From the NCBI GenBank assembly GCA_016165875.1, contig JABBOT010000002.1, positions 29,650,265-29,714,264 of the forward strand: a DNA stretch of 64,000 nucleotides, written 5' to 3'. Position numbers and translations under genes: made by a program. The notes beneath the pieces were generated by a model. That model worked only from the letters and a program-made list of their open reading frames with translations, was not told where the DNA came from and ran no database searches. Numbering within the stretch: the first letter of the stretch is position 1; each line of letters opens with the position of its first letter. The stretch is from Acanthopleura granulata. Its lineage: Eukaryota > Mollusca > Polyplacophora > Chitonida > Chitonidae. Below are positions 1 to 13,310 of this stretch, piece after piece.

Positions 1-1429
1 TATGAATGAATGAACTCCTGCTCTTACTGGCTTAGACTAATCAGAGTGCCTATAATGTTATGTACTGTGTCCGTAAAATTAAAGTTTCCAAGAATTTGAT
101 AAGCCATGCAAGCAAGGATTGTGTGTTGTAAACAACTGCCCAGTGACCTTAGCATTAAAAAAGACTTGCAACCAAACATGATTTCCCTCTTAGCAGGAAT
201 GGCAGAGTTGTGGGCTACACTGTTCAAAAAGACAAATCGAAAGAGTCATCACATTGGCTTGAATCGGCTTCTCTCCTAGAAGTTAAACATTTGAAAATCT
301 GTATAAATAAAGGGTATAACAGATATGCTACATCCATTTCTGTAGCTGCCCTCAAGTTTCAACCATGTATAAATTGTGGCGAAAGGTCCTTGAGTTCATT
401 GATTTCGGCAAATCATGTAAAGTATGAGATTTACATTATTGTTCTACTTTTAAAGCATAGGTGTGTTTAACATTTACAAAATGTAACATGTTATTTGTGT
501 AAATGAAATTTTGACTTAAAGAGTTGTTGTGAGTACGTCACATGGGAGTACTAAGTTAGGTAATTCACTATTTTAGACGCAAAGTCCGGATAAACAGCAA
601 ACCCTGTTAAACACAAACACAACTCTGGGATTTAAGGTTTGCAAATAAGTGGGCTCCACTTTACTAAAATTTTAGTCTGGGCCATTTCTTAAAAATGATA
701 ACTTTACAGAAGCTCATACTTAGCGCAAATGTACTTAGGTCTGGAGGGTGAGTCATGACTTTGAGCCAAGGTCATTTATGTGACGGGTTATGTCATCACC
801 TTCACCTGAAACTCTGCCCATTTCTCTGCCTGTTCCCTTGTCCAGATCATGTTCTGCAGGCCATATCTTCTTAGGAACTTATCGTTTAAACAAACATGAC
901 AAATTTTCTTTATGCCTTATGCCTTAGGTCATAACCTTTATCTCTTCACTTGCTGCTCCATTAGAGGTAGTAAACCAAAAACTTGCTGCAGATGTATGTA
1001 GCGCCCGTTTACCAGTGCCCTATTTTTCTTGGTTATTAAGGGTCTCACATGTGAACCTAGAATATCGGATGTACTTTATTTTAGCTAAAAGTTCTTCCTT
1101 GACAATATTATTTGTTGTGCCTGATTCTGAGAATCCTTTTGATTTTACCAAGGTGTTTGAAGTTTAATGATTTAGAAGATACGCTGATATCCTAATGGAA
1201 AAATGTAAGCTTTAATGCAAAAAGTATTAATGTATGACATTTATTTGCCTTTGAAGTTCTGCTTTTTGTGGGGGAAATTGTAGGTCAGATGTATTTACAT
1301 CCATAGATTTGGTTTCATTGTTTATGTTTCATTGTAAAAAAGTATGCATTCAATTCCTGACAAAGATTTACTTTATATGTGTGTACGAAATGTCAAAATG
1401 GACTATACATTTATATTCCTATCTGACAG

Positions 1430-4400
1430 AGACTGTGGTTGAGATCAAGGAATCTGTCAGGGGGAAAGATGTGTATATCATCCAGACAGGAACCAAGTAA
1501 GGAATCTAGAATGTGTCACATGTAAGATAAAGTGTTAACTTTAGATCTCAGTTGTTCATCATGTCATATTTTAAAGTATACTTGGTGCATTATTAGTCTT
1601 GGTAATGTTGTTTTCCAGAAAAACTTACATTTACACTGAGCTGAGAAGGTAACTTTTAAGCGTTATTAAAATTATACTTCAGTTTTTGACAGGTGTAAAT
1701 TTACATTTATATTACTTGTAACTGTCAAACTCAAATCAGGTCAAACGCAAAACTCAGTTAAATATGCCCATGTATATGCATGATTAGCTGATTTTATCAT
1801 TAAACCTGCTTTGAGTTTTACAGGTTATTTGCTTGAATATGCCTGTAATCCTTTTTTCCTAGTATGGCTTCAGGTATACATGGATCTTCTTCCCTGTGTT
1901 TCAGAGATGTTAACACTGATATCATGGAGATGCTGATTATAGCTTATGCTTGTAAAACAGCCTCAGCCAGGTGTATTGTTGGAGTTATCCCATATTTACC
2001 ATATTCTAAACAGAGCAAAATGAGGAAGAGAGGCTGCATCGCGTCAAAATTGATCGCTACAATGATCAGCAGATCAGGTTAGTGAGTATTACCACAGTGA
2101 TCAGATCAGGTTAGTGAGTATTGCCACAGTGAACAGATCAGGTTAGTGAGTATTGCTACAGTGATAAGCAGATTAGGATAGTGAGTATTGTCACAATGGT
2201 CAGATCAGGTTGGTGAGTATTGCTACAGTGATGAGATCAGGTTAGTGAGTATTTCTACAGTGATCAGGTCAGGCTAGTGAATATTGCCACAGTGACCAGA
2301 TCAGGTTAGTGAGTATTGCCACAGTGATCTGATCGGGTTAGTGAGTATTGCCACAATGGTCAACAGATCAGGTTATTGAGTATTGCCACAATGGTCAGTA
2401 GATCAAGTTAGTGCATCAGGAGTTCATAGATGTCAAAATGTCAACTCCCATAACAGAAATATTGAGTTTTTTTCAAGGTCATCTTGAATATTTTTCAAAT
2501 CTTACTGCCATGTAATATAGCCATATTGAGTTTTTAAATATTTACCCTATATAGAATTAATAAGACGCAAAGAAAATCCATGCCAAATAAGCCAATACTT
2601 GCCTGAGCCCCAAAAGACTGATAAATTAACTTCCGGCCTCGACATAAGGATGTATGAATTATACTACCTTATGGTTTACTTTCTGTTACATATATCTACA
2701 ATCCATGTAAAAGCAGAGGGCCCCAATATTTGACAAACTAAATGTTTTCTTCATTTCAAAAGTATCCCATTTCAAGGAAAAAAATCATATAGAGAATTGT
2801 CATATATATATACTGTTTTTAATAATATTCTTTGATTCATTTTTAACTTTGAAGTAGTGCTAATTAAAATATTAATTGTTAAATTACATTTGATATTATG
2901 TGTATTTGTGCATTACATCACTCATTGAGTTGACTTCATCACATTAAGTGCAACACCCTTCACATTTTGACAACAGACTTTAACCGGTACTTGGTAGACA
3001 GATGCATTGCACATATTTTACATTGCAGTTTAGGTCTATAACTGCCACTGTCAGTGCTCAGAATGATAAACTTATCCCTCACTGGCCATACATAAAAGTT
3101 TTTTTGATGAATGGTTTCCGCCTTTGTTGAGGCTACTTTTACAAATGCCAGCCCGACATTTTGACGAATGAAGTAAGGCCCTCCAGTGTAGTGTTTAGAA
3201 GCAGACGTCTATCACCAAGCCAGAAACTCCTCTCCAGGTACCTTGCTATCCCATATTAAGTCTGTAAGAGGCAAGTTGATCGATGGACACCTGCTGTTCA
3301 GGGCTGTACTTTACCTTTCAACCCATGTTCCGCTGAATTCAGAACAGTCATTCCCAGATAAATTTAAGGAACAAAAAAATGTGGAAACATTTGATACTTT
3401 CAGAAAAGAATACATAAGTTAATAGTCACATGTACAACTACCAGAACTGAGTGTAATATATTAAAATATATTCAGTTTTTCTTAGCTTATTGCATACTTT
3501 TGAGTTTTTTCAACTCCGTATTCAGTATTCTAAATCTCTTAACTCATATTAGCGGTAGTTAAGGTTGATGCCTATGAACCCCTGTGAATGTAGCCGTAAT
3601 GATCAGATCAGGTTAGTGAGTATTGCCACAGTGATCAACGGATCAGGTTAGCGAGTATTGCCACAGTGATCAACGGATCAGGTTAGTGAGTATTACGAAA
3701 GTGATCAACGGATCAGGTTAGTGAGTATTGCCACAATGGTCAGCGGATCAGGTTATGAAGTATTGCCACAATGATCAGCGGATCAGGTTAGTGAGTATTG
3801 CCACAATGGTCAGCGGATCAGGTTATGAAGTATTGCCACAATGATCAGCGGATCAGGTTAGTGAGTATTGCCACAATGGTCAGCGGATCAGGTTATGAAG
3901 TATTGCCACTATGATCAGCGGATCAGGTTAGTGAGTATTGCCACAATGGTCAGCGGATCAGGTTATGAAGTATTGCCACAATCATCAACGGATCAGGTTA
4001 GTGAGTATTGCCACAATGGTCAGCGGATCAGGTTATGAAGTATTGCCACAATGATCAACGGATCAGGTTAGTGAGTATTGCCACAATGGTCAGCGGATCA
4101 GGTTATGAAGTATTGCCACAATGATCAGTGGGTCAGGTTAGTGAGTATTGCCACAATGGTCAGCGGATCAGGTTATGAAGTATTGCCACAGTGATCAACG
4201 GATCAGGTTATGAAGTATTGCCACAATGATCAACGGATCAGGTTATGAAGTATTGCCACAATGATCAACGGATCAGGTTAACGAGTAATACCACAATGAT
4301 CAACAGATCAGGGTAGTGAGTATTGCCACAAGGCTTTTGCATTTTGACAAATCTGTATTAGCAACATTATTTATAGTGCTTTGGACTCCATATTCAGTTC

Positions 4401-7400
4401 AAAACTAAAGAAATTACTGTTTCATTTTATGCATAAATCTTTGTTAGATATACATTGTACTGTGTACAGATGCTGAACAAATCAGAGATACATTAATGTA
4501 TAAATAGTAATCATCATGGTGACTTCTGTAATAAGTAATCTTTGTTGCTGTAGGAATGACGCACATTATCACCATGGATTTACATCAGAAGGAGATTCAG
4601 GGTTACTTCAATGTCCCAGTGGATAACCTGAGAGCTTCACCTTTTCTCATGGAGTATGTGGTCAAAGAGGTAAAGACTGACTTCAATCGGACAGGCTGGC
4701 TCATTTCTTCCAAAAGTTTCCATATGTTTTTTTTTCTTATGGTTACTTTTCCTGATATATGATTTAATTCCAATACAATTCTGTTTTTGTTAGTCTTTTC
4801 TCAGTGATACTAAAATTTTACTGTAGTAAAGTGTGACTGGAAGGTCCTGTGTTTGCTTTCAGATCCCAGATTACAGAAATGCTGTTATTGTGGCTAGGAA
4901 CCCTAACCAAGTGAAGCGGGCCACATCGTATGCTGAGCGTCTTCGTCTGTCCATTGCTGTCATTCACGGGGAGGAGCCAGTGGAAACAGAAGAGGATGAT
5001 GGAAGGCATTCGCCGCCCTTACACGAACATGAGACAGATGAGAGGAGGGCGGAGTGGGGGATTGAAATCATGCCATGTGAGTACCTGTACTAGTGTTGCT
5101 GTTTAGACAACTTCTTGTATAGCTTGGCTTTGTTAGGCAAATCAGAGACTGTAAGTACATTGGTGATTATATATTTACTTGACTCTTAAATCATACCTGT
5201 AATCGGTGATCATTTTACATCACTAATTACAGTGCAGAAGTACGCAGTGGTACAGACAATTGTTTGCAGAATGTGTACAGTACTCCCTGCTTTCTAAGAG
5301 AGGAAGTACCCATTTATGACCCACTCTGTCATCACTGGTCACCCGCCCAATGCTTATTCATTTAACAGATTCAGTTGAAATGAATCACATAGTGAATATA
5401 TGTTTACAAGAATTAAGTATGGTTTTATACTGCTCTGTGATCAGTCTGTAGAATGTCCAGCGGAAAGCCAAGTCCTTGGCGTATTCATGCCCAAGTCTTT
5501 TGGACTGACAGCCTTGGTTCAGGCTGACTGAATGATAAAGATCTATAAAACTGGTAAATAACTGGTGAAATTGGATAGTGGGTCATGTCTGGTACGGCAC
5601 CAACCCGGACTGGCCTGCTAAAAGGAGTAACCATGAAGATAGACTGAAATAACATTGAAATGGACCAAAAAATGTGGTGTGAATTTTGTCATGAAACTAG
5701 TGATTTTCTTGTGAAAAGCATGACACAGCTTGGAATTAAGGAAAAATATACAGTTGTTACATGTTGCAGAGTGGAACATCATGAATTTTTTGCTGCAAAC
5801 TTGATGTACATTAACTGTTGAGCCCGAAAATCGTGATGTTCCACTCTACAACATGTGCTAGTTGTTCTGTTATTCAGAATGACATATCATGATCTCTGAT
5901 GTGACAGCATGCCTGACTGAAGCTGATGACACTCAAAATAGATTACAGAAGGGCGTAACTCAAGATGCGACCAAAAATAAATGTTATTTAGGCCAGTATA
6001 GTGTGGTACATGGTATTTGTCACGAATGAATTGGAACATCATGGTTTATAGACACAAGACAGTTGATGTACAACAAGAATGCAGCAAGAGTTTTACATCA
6101 ACTGTTAAGAGCTGGCGAATCACGATTTATTTTTATACTTGTTTTGATGACACATCATGATCTTAGATGTAGTGAGTAGATTTCTTGTTCTTTATACACC
6201 AGAAGTAATGTACATGCGTAGATAAGATGATGGGCTTAAAGGCCTACAAGGGGGGACGACTCAAGTCGGACACTCAAATAAATGACGTGTATTTGAAGCA
6301 CGAATTCGAGAAATGTGTAACCATTCATATACAACCAGTAACAAATATGCAGTACAGAAATTTCCATAGTGCCATCATTGTAGGTGCAAGAACTGTCTTA
6401 GTTGTTATATAAACTCTATAAGGCCATATATTTGGAAAGAACATTTGCCTATTCAGTTGTATGAAAGAAATTAATTGCATTTGTGTTGACAGTTTTGAAG
6501 GCCAAGGAAAAACCACCTTTAAATGTTGTGGGAGATGTGGGAGGAAGGATAGCAATTATAGTGGTAGGCTACTTTTATTCACTGTCTCATGTACGTAACG
6601 TTCAGTCATAAAGTTCAAACGACCTTTTTCCCAAATACTTTACATTATGGAGATGAGTCAGCGTGTTTAATACATGATGGGTGTAGCTTTTTGATAGAAC
6701 AGTGGGAAAAACATACTGTATCCAACCAAAAAATTTGCCCCATAGTCCTGGTAAAGGCCATAAAATATGGTGTGGTACTGAAACTTACATTTTTGCTATA
6801 GAATTCGTCTTATTTTCCAAACAAACATCGAAACACCTCTAAGATCAGTTGAACTCTCAGAATCAGGCGTAATGAGTGAATATAACCTGTTGATAAACTA
6901 TATGTATAACCTTTTGTTGAACTGTAACCAGGTGAAGAACTTTTTGTATAACCTACTCTTTTACTGTAACCTTCTGATGAACTACAACCTTGTGATCTAA
7001 AACCTACTGATGAAATACATGTATTTGGTGCAGGAGGACCTTGTGGATGATGTCATGTCATTTGTCAAAGTGGCTGAAGTGCTGAGGGATAGAGGGGCGT
7101 ACAAGATCTATGTGATGGCTACCCACGGTCTCCTGTCATCAGACGCCCCCAGGCTCATTGAGAATTCAGCTATTGATGAGGTAACTGTAATGTCATGAAA
7201 GCAAAATAAAATGCTTCCTGGCGTAGTGTGCATCATGTGCAAACTACGAAAGAATTTATTTACTTGCTGCGCTCAAGAATGCTGATGTAGACAAGAACAG
7301 GCAGGTATATTAATTGGAGAGCTTGGAGTAAACCACACCCTTCAATAGATACCTGACAAACATTGTGACTAAAAACTGCAGGTAAATTAATGAGAACTGA

Positions 7401-7700
7401 ACAGGATAAGTAAACAATTCAAAAGTAAAACAAGTTATGTGAGTGGCAACATGTTGGTGGAGTACTATGGCTGAGTCACCAAGAGAATATTAGTGTTTTT
7501 TGAGTGAGAAGACCTTAAGTAAACTTCCTTATTTGTTGTAGGTTGTGGTCACAAACACTGTGCCCCATGAGGTGCAGAAAATGCAGTGTCAGAAGATCAA
7601 GACGGTGGACATCAGTATCATGCTGACGGAGGCCATACGGCGCATACACTACGGAGAATCTATGTCGTATCTGTTCAGGAACATAGGAATGGACGACTGA
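1430..7700 (+). CDS. PRPSAP2: Phosphoribosyl pyrophosphate synthetase-associated protein (3' seven exons, 5' partial)
   Basis: Coding exons read as 1430-1496, 1905-2077, 4554-4669, 4863-5076, 6493-6563, 7034-7180 and 7542-7700 (stop TGA 7698-7700). All junctions are GT-AG and phases join to about 315 residues; roughly 45-50 N-terminal residues would lie left of the window. Family signatures seen: [34 protein letters not shown], an acidic linker ending in [33 protein letters not shown] and a C-terminus [14 protein letters not shown]. The linker and C-terminus resemble PRPSAP2 slightly more than PRPSAP1; invertebrates may have one gene for both. Known family role: PRPSAPs bind PRPP synthetase and modulate it in the cytosol without making PRPP. 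Consistent with this, the place of the ribose-phosphate loop of true synthetases (DDMADTCGT) reads EDLVDDVMS. Intron 1905-2077/4554 carries two minisatellite arrays copied from the exon end. Confidence 0.95.
2068..2420 (+). repeat. Minisatellite of about 32 bp, 11 degenerate units, seeded by a PRPSAP exon end
   Basis: Unit 1 is the real exon end and donor: exon bases AGCAGATCAG up to 2077, then GTTAGTGAGTATT. The motif GATCAGGTTAGTGAGTATTG recurs at about 2107, 2141, 2176, 2208, 2240, 2273, 2305, 2337, 2371 and 2405 with substitutions, at 30-35 bp spacing. Most copies keep a CAG|GTTAGT-like donor. The last copies degenerate into unique intron sequence. Confidence 0.95.
3600..4332 (+). repeat. 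Minisatellite of 35 bp, about 21 units, with a 70-bp higher-order period
   Basis: Same intron and same unit family as the array at 2068-2420. From about 3721 to 4190 two 35-bp variants alternate: one with GGTTAGTGAGTATTG (donor-like) and one with GGTTATGAAGTATTG (donor core changed), giving a 70-bp repeat. Each unit holds ACAATGATCAGCGGATCAG, which differs at one base from exon bases 2059-2077. Near-identity between dimers indicates recent amplification. Confidence 0.95.
5759..5856. repeat. Inverted repeat (hairpin) in a PRPSAP intron
   Basis: The left arm from 5759 begins ACATGTTGCAGAGTGGAACA. The right arm, 5827-5856, ends TGTTCCACTCTACAACATGT. The arms are reverse complements over about 30 bases with about three mismatches, and the loop is about 37 bp. 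A diverged relative follows at 5985-6150, sharing ACATCAACTGTTAAGAGC-like and GCAGCAAGAG-like segments. It resembles a small non-autonomous foldback element; no terminal duplication was identified. Confidence 0.7.
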
Positions 7701-10700
7701 CCTGTTTGTCCAGCACTAACCCATGCATGTGCCATGGCATTTGACTGCCCAGAAGGAATGACTGAATGATCACTTGGGTTCTTATTACTGCATGGTCAGA
7801 CCTTTTGTTTCCAGTGCATTGCTTTGAGTTTTTTTTCACCGTTTTTAGTATCGCCATCTCACATTACATGTATATTAATTTAATGAATCTTGTTTTTGTG
7901 TTTTGATGCTGAATGTTGATCTTTAGGGTAAGATGAGGGTGTTTAAACAGGTTGTAAAAGAGAGTAAGCCAGCAAATGCCAAGCTTGCTCCTTCATGTGC
8001 AATTCAGTATCTTGTTTTGATTTTGTGACCTTGTTTAAAGATTAATTCTGTTCAGATTTCACATACATTTATGACGTATTGTCTTAATCTGGGATTTTTA
8101 TGTGATTGTTGCAAAATTGTCATTTTGTCAGCTTTGTTAATGCAACACTGTGCCATGTGCTTGGGGGCATTGTTAAATCAAAATCACTTCTTCCATTTCA
8201 AGAGATCTGAGTTTTACATAACCATATAGCCAATTCACTGATGATTTGATGTTTACCCACAGGCTTTAACACTGACCATAATAAATCACAATGCCATTCA
8301 ATCTTTGATCGCAAGGAGTAACTTCACATTGATTTATTTGATTAGAATATCATGCTGTACTTAAGAATATTTCACTTATATGATGGCACCTAGCACTTTG
8401 TGTAACTTCTTAGGCTGCGCATATATGTATAGATACAAGACAAGAATGCCTTCAATCATACTTTAAAAACATTCTCATTACTGGCCATCTATTCTCCATA
8501 GCTGGCGACAAACTTAAAGTATAATGTACATGATGATATTAGACTTTTGTAATGGTAGATAAATCATGGTTAACATTATAACATTCCACAAAGAAAATGT
8601 CTTATTACACTGAGGGTCCAGATGTAGTCAGGTAGTTTAATCTGAGGTTCTTATTTCCTGGCCTCTGACCAAGGTTTACAATCAGTTTTTACTGGCTCCT
8701 TGTGACCATCATTTATGTACATGTGGAGATGTTTAAGGCTTTTTCTCTTCTTTTAGGAACTGTCAAATGCACTATATAAAATATGTAATTATTATAAAAT
8801 TTGAAACTTACCAAATATACATTTGTTCATCTATTGGATCCATATCATTTTCTTTACATTCTAACATTTCAAACTGTTTTGCACCTGTTGTCAGTTTTGT
8901 TAATGCGAACGTCTTTTTCTGTGTTAAGAGAGGCACACATATGATTGTCAGGACTTTGTTTCATCAAACCAGGAACATTTAGTGTGTCAAGTTACCTCTC
9001 AGATTTTCTTGTATTCCTGTGTAAAAAATTCTCCCAGTAATTCTCAATGTTTTGTTTGGATGATATTTGGAAGGAGGGTTAAAAATTAGAAATGAGATCA
9101 CAAACTGTCTTCTTATGGCAATTAGATTGTGATGTATGAAGATGATGTAGTACTTCAAAGGCTGCATGAGATATGACTGTATTTGAATCTGATACATTAA
9201 ATTTTAATGTAGTAACGTTTATATCCTACAGAATGCTTGTTGGTCTCCTATACAGCCTAAGATTTTCACATACCATACTTACATTTTCGTGAAGGACAGG
9301 TGTTTTGAGTTTAGTTTGGAAGGAAGGATCCTTGTAAACGTAACCAATATACACCAAAAGCAACATTTCATGACTTGTAGTTGCCTCTAAAAATGCTTTG
9401 TTGTTAGCAAAATTTCAAATCATGTCTTTATCATAGAGCAGCAATGACAGGAAGAACTTAGTGGTTTAGAATCTTTAGTGCTAAGAACGATACTGTTGTT
9501 AAGAATCTCTTTGAGGCACTAATCTGTGTTTCTTTGTTTCAAATAAAACCTAGAAATAACCAGCCTTTGTTCAGGGTGTTTAGCATAGTAAATCATTAAC
9601 TGTTTGTCTTGACATTTTTTTCCACCTGTTAAAGCTGAGAATGACATCACATGTAAGCTTGCTGTTTTCCTAACTGATGGATTATGGGAAGCTTATAGAT
9701 GTTTGAATGATTTGTGCTTGGGAAAGTCTGCCACGTTCAAAGCATTATCTGCCATTTTATCTGCACATTGGGTAGGTCAGTACTACAAATGTTGATATCA
9801 GTACAAGCACTTATTATGCAATGTAATGCAGTGAGCAACCTGATACACTGTTTGCCCAGCATGTTTTAGTTTTCCCATAGAATCATTACATTTATTCCAG
9901 CATGGAACAGGTGTTTGCTCTCATCTACATATATCTACATGTATGTACTTCATACATATTTAGGTTAAATTTTTCTTGGAATGTATGCATGGGGACATGC
10001 CACTTTGCATTTCTGATTCATTTATTTTTGCGTTCACTTTGTGGAGATTTCAGGATGACTATAATTATAGTGCACGTTGAAGGCCAGGTGTTTTCCTTAA
10101 CCAGACAGTCTTCTGTATGTGTGAAATCTGATTGTGGGAGTGAATTGTGGAAACCGTGGCATTCATCCTCCAGTTCCTGTGGACAAACCTGTTGATGACT
10201 GCGGGCCTGATGAGTTGAAGCTATCCTCTGTGATCACCTAGCGCGCAAATAATTCATGTGCGCCAAGCGTTCTAGCAGCGATACATCCGTGAGGTGCAAA
10301 ATGCTTGTGCTAACAATAAACTGCGACAGCCTGTATCATGGTTAAACTCAACAGTGAGTGCTCTAGCTGCAGCACTGACTGAAACATAAACAACGATGGA
10401 AGTGATTGTGTTGTGAAAGATTGTTTCTTTTTTGGTGAGCTACACCAATTTTGCAAACGATACATCTTTGAGGTGGTTATCTGACATTAAATGTCCATCT
10501 TGATTTTGGTATACATATAATAGGACATACTGGTTGTCAAATTTTCATACATATATCTTGTCCACTATCAAATTTATATGCAAACACATTTCTGTATGTG
10601 CATTAGATTTCTCAGATTATGTCAAGGAATTGGTGAAATGAATTTTTGATATATAGCATATATCCTAACACACCTTATTGGAACCGAGGGATGAATACAA

Positions 10701-11244
10701 ATGTCCAGTATCACAAAAGGATTGTTCCTATTTTGTTTTAACTCACTTTATATTGCATTTGTGTACCACAGATTAATTGACCACACAAGAGAGATTTTAG
10801 CAATATCCGAAATAAGAGTAAAGTTTTGCGAATAATCAAATCCACAGGCCTCACCCTGAATTGTGTTGGCACAAAACCTCACCAGAGCTACTGTGTGGTT
10901 ATGCTGGAACATTTACCTGGGCACAGCAAGACACAGAGCTTCATCATTGATAAAATAAAATAAAAATGAAAACTCAATAAAAGTGTAGTTGTTTTACCTA
11001 TTTACCTGTTTAATCTCTAAGAAATTAACTTTGTATGTTGGGCTGTATTTAAGTTTGGTACATCAAGAAACCACTGTTTTACTGTGCAGATATACATGCA
11101 TGCATGTTTGTACAGGTGTTGAGGAATACTAGGGCTGCTGAGTATACATGTATCACAAATACTGAAACATGATACGAGGAAATACGCTCACCATACTGCT
11201 CCGAGAACGTCATCATGAATTAGAGGCGTTATTAACATCAGTAG

Positions 11245-11273
11245 CCCCCCTCCCCTTGCCCCCGCCCCTCCCC
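11245..11273 (-). promoter_or_regulatory. C-rich tract; potential G-quadruplex on the minus strand
   Basis: The plus strand holds consecutive runs of 6, 4, 5, 4 and 4 C separated by one to three bases. Read on the minus strand this is five G-runs with short loops, matching the usual G4 pattern, and it includes GC-box-like GGGGCGGGGG. It stands out from AT-rich surroundings. No adjacent exon is visible, so any promoter role is speculative. Confidence 0.45.
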
Positions 11274-13184
11274 TGACTTACAGTTAAATTGCCAATATAG
11301 AACCAATAGATTTATGACAGAAATATTGAAAGGATGTTGATGAAGTCTCATGGAACAAATCTGATGCCATGTTTTACAAAGATGTAGGATGAATAACACT
11401 ATTTAACCCCTATACTGTAAGTCTTCAACCTTTTCGGATGTTTGTAAGGTGTTTATTCAAGCATATTCTGAAGGCATTATTCTGTGTTGACTGTTAAAAG
11501 TATACTTTTTATGAAGTTCTGAAACTGGCGAATCCCAGCAATGTAATTTTGTCTCCAAAAAGCAAACTAAACGTGCATAAATAGCACTGAAAAGTGATCT
11601 TTCATATGCCAAAAAGGTTGCGAAATTAGGGTAACTGAAGATTCCTCAAAAAACCAACTCTGTGGCCATGTTCGTAAAAGTTTGCTGGTTTGACATGATA
11701 ATATTTCTTATTTGAACTTGAATCAGTCAGATGTGATGTCGTGTGAGTGAAGCATTTATGCTGGTATGACATCAAGGACGTGTGAAAGTACAGTGTGATA
11801 TACGAATATAAGTCGACAACTGGCGATGTCGTGTTTGTGTGTGTCGTCATCCCAGGCAAAGTGGAAGGGACAAAAATTTTGTTTCTGTATTCTTCAACAA
11901 AACATACAATATCTGTTTCAGTACGCTGCAAGTTTTTTACAGTTTAGGAAATCAGTTCTCAGTCATAATAATTCACCTAGTTATCATAAGCACAATGTTC
12001 AAGTCCATTGGATACTAAGACCTTTCGAGGTGTTTGTTCAAATGCAGCACAAGCCTGGCATATTAAAGTGTATGGCTTGATTAAAGGTATCTGCCTTTTT
12101 TTGTAAAACATTATGACAGTTACGGTTCTGTCTTGTCTTTGAATAAGTGTAATAATTTCACTCAGATTCTTACTAACCACTTTCCAGTTAGATAAGTAAC
12201 TGTGATAATATCAGTCACATTCTCAGTCAGCTGGCATGTTCTGCAGACTGCAGTTGCATGTTTTGTGAACGGGAATACTCTATTTCTGTTTAGCATAAAC
12301 ATTCATTTTAAGCTTTAACTTCATCATGTATGATATGGTCATAATAATTCGTGATTGTACTAATGTTCATTCTGAAATTTTGTATGGAATCTATGTAGGA
12401 TATAAACAATAACAATGTTTTTTTTTGAATATTTGTTGTATATGCCATAATGGAGGTACATAATATTTATTGCTTTAATATTTCACCATCGTTGTTAACA
12501 GTGAGTTTAATGCACATTTTTTGTTACTGACATAGGCTGATCTTAGTGGACTTTTCAGCATTTCATAAACATTTGAGTGAAAGTAAATAAGATTTATTTA
12601 ATTGTAGATGTGAAGTATGCTGTGACTGTATGCGCACATGAGCGTCCATTGACAGTGTGGAGTTGTGCTGTGGCATCATGCATACTTATGCACCATGTAA
12701 AGCATAGCAATTCAGATAATCAATTGCATGAAATCAATTCATGAGAAGAGTTTCCATGTAACATCCACATACTGAGTAAAAAACGCATCTGAATAAAGCC
12801 CAGTTCATACAGATAGAAACAGCTGATCATTTGATCAATAGGCCTTTGAAAGATTCAGCTAGTATATTTCAATATTGGCCTGGGGGGCAGTAGATCAGCA
12901 GTGGTTGCAATAAAATAACATAATGAAAAATAAAATAAATAGCATTAAAATAGTGATAGAACAGTGTTGCTTGTTGACATGACTTGACCATGATGTTGCC
13001 TTTGTTCTTTCATGTGTAGCTATGAATGTACCATTGCAGTAATGTACATTAACTTTTGTGTCATGATATATTATAACAGAAAAGAATTTAGACTGCAAAA
13101 GTGTATTTTACACAACAGAACTTACATGCCATGGGCTGTTATTAACCGTTTAAAGATATGCATGTTGATGAGAATTCCAATCTG

Positions 13185-13310
13185 CGAAAGGCCCTAGGTT
13201 CCACAGGGCTTTACCCTGTTTCCTCCAATCATAATGCTGGCTGCCATTGTATTTAGTGAAATATTCTTAAGTACAGTATAAAAACAACAGTTAAATAAAT
13301 GAAGTAAATA
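13185..13310 (+). mobile_element. 5'-truncated tRNA-derived SINE, diverged
   Basis: The 3' portion of the common SINE is recognisable: CCTGTTTCCTCCAATCATAA, TGCTGGCTGCCATTGTAT and GTGAAATATTCTTAAGTAC, followed by an A-rich tail. The tRNA-related head is missing. It lies about 450 bp upstream of the HADH start. Confidence 0.7.

Noticed and set aside
9902..10195. 97-codon plus-strand open frame
   Set aside because: Low-complexity, membrane-like translation of AT-rich DNA with no similarity recognised and no gene signals.
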